Positions 63,725-64,000 of a stretch of 64,000 bases of DNA are shown here, one piece after another. Under the pieces are notes generated by a model. That model saw only the letters and a program-made list of their open reading frames with translations, had not been told where the DNA came from and searched no databases. The DNA lies in NCBI GenBank assembly GCA_963784885.1, contig CAWATA010000002.1, positions 186,001 through 250,000 on the forward strand, written 5' to 3'. A program made the translations under genes and the position numbers. Each line of letters begins with the position of its first letter. Positions within the stretch are counted from its first letter, which is position 1. Source of the stretch: RHKX01 sp963784885. GTDB taxonomy: Bacteria; Actinomycetota; Thermoleophilia; Solirubrobacterales; 70-9.

Positions 63725-64000
63725 GTGCCGGGCGCTGCGCATCTGACCCGGCTCGAGGAGCGATTCGGAGAAGCGCCGGCGGTCGAGGTCGCGCGCTCGG
63801 GGCTACGCGACGTCGCTGATCGCGCCTGGCTGGTCGGCGGCGCGGTCCGCGACGCGATCCTCGGTGGCGACGTCGTCGATGTCGACATCGCCTTCGACGG
63901 CAACGTCGAGGCCGCCGCCCGCCAGATCGCCGCCGACGCCGGCGGCCATCCCTTCGAGCTGTCGGAGGATTTCGAGACCTGGCGGGTCGTCGCCCATGGG
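63725..64000 (+). CDS. CCA tRNA nucleotidyltransferase/poly(A) polymerase family protein, N-terminal part
   Basis: The gene runs off the right edge; 92 codons are visible from GTG 63725, 2 bases after alr. WLVGGAVRDAILGGDVVDVD is the class II nucleotidyltransferase signature (G-G-x-V-R-D and the metal D-x-D). The next motif, ETWRVVAHG, fits the family's second strand. It probably adds CCA to tRNAs, needed here because tRNA-Thr does not encode CCA. CCA- versus A-adding specificity cannot be told from this part. Confidence 0.85.
   Translation, partial: MPGAAHLTRLEERFGEAPAVEVARSGLRDVADRAWLVGGAVRDAILGGDVVDVDIAFDGNVEAAARQIAADAGGHPFELSEDFETWRVVAHG

Overview
The window is one high-GC (about 70% by eye) bacterial chromosome segment, densely coding, with no phage, insertion sequence or CRISPR array. 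The gene order points to an actinobacterium. radA-disA-carD-ispD-ispF-cysS-rlmB, rplM-rpsI-glmM-glmS-nnr-alr and a CBS-less GuaB3 next to guaA are typical of that phylum. A Spo0H-like sigma factor, a B-box rhomboid and DUF4383/DUF3352 proteins suggest a deep-branching lineage such as Thermoleophilia/Solirubrobacterales. That placement is inference from gene content, not from a phylogeny.

Layout. 1-5.6 kb: end of a tRNA-dihydrouridine synthase, greA, an acetyltransferase, a clpC interrupted by a single-base frameshift, and a DUF998 membrane protein. 5.6-15 kb: DNA repair and c-di-AMP (radA, disA), CarD, the MEP isoprenoid genes ispD/ispF, a PHP phosphatase, an acyl-CoA ligase, a 78-bp tandem repeat, cysS and rlmB. 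15-21 kb: a Spo0H-like sigma factor with a strong promoter and structured leader, tRNA-Thr, a PlsC-GpsA fusion, two ECF sigma factors with membrane partners, and a rhomboid protease. 21-28 kb: a pterin dehydratase, a UDP-GlcNAc epimerase, an orphan DUF47 protein, and a small pilus-like operon ending in a TadG-like/M15 peptidase/lytic transglycosylase fusion. 28-43 kb: cupredoxin lipoprotein, enoyl-CoA hydratase, uvrC, an ABC exporter, the glycolytic operon gap-pgk-tpiA-gpmI followed by tgt, a kinase/lipoprotein/phosphoesterase operon, an M48 protease and HU. 43-54 kb: pyrF, argS, a Wzc-like protein with a degenerate P-loop, LysM and DD-carboxypeptidase proteins, a PfkB kinase, guaB3-guaA and an M23 peptidase. 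54-64 kb: rplM-rpsI (with a long acidic S9 extension), then amino-sugar and cell-wall supply (glmM, glmS, alr), acpS, nnr and the start of a CCA-adding enzyme.

Expression signals are the most consistent non-coding pattern. Many operon-first genes have a TAnnnT -10 box ending only 6-9 nt before the start codon and no Shine-Dalgarno, which implies leaderless mRNAs. At three divergent junctions the -10 boxes of the two strands interleave. Genes inside operons overlap by ATGA/GTGA/TTGA/CTGA. Shine-Dalgarno sites are confined mostly to highly expressed or internal genes (gap, HU, greA, Spo0H-like sigma). Several genes (carD, ispD, the rhomboid, pyrF) have no ATG/GTG/TTG where homology places the start.

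The strongest candidates for something undescribed are the four-part fusion at 25266-27254, the PlsC-GpsA fusion, the leaderless/bidirectional promoter grammar with non-canonical starts, and the acidic S9 extension.
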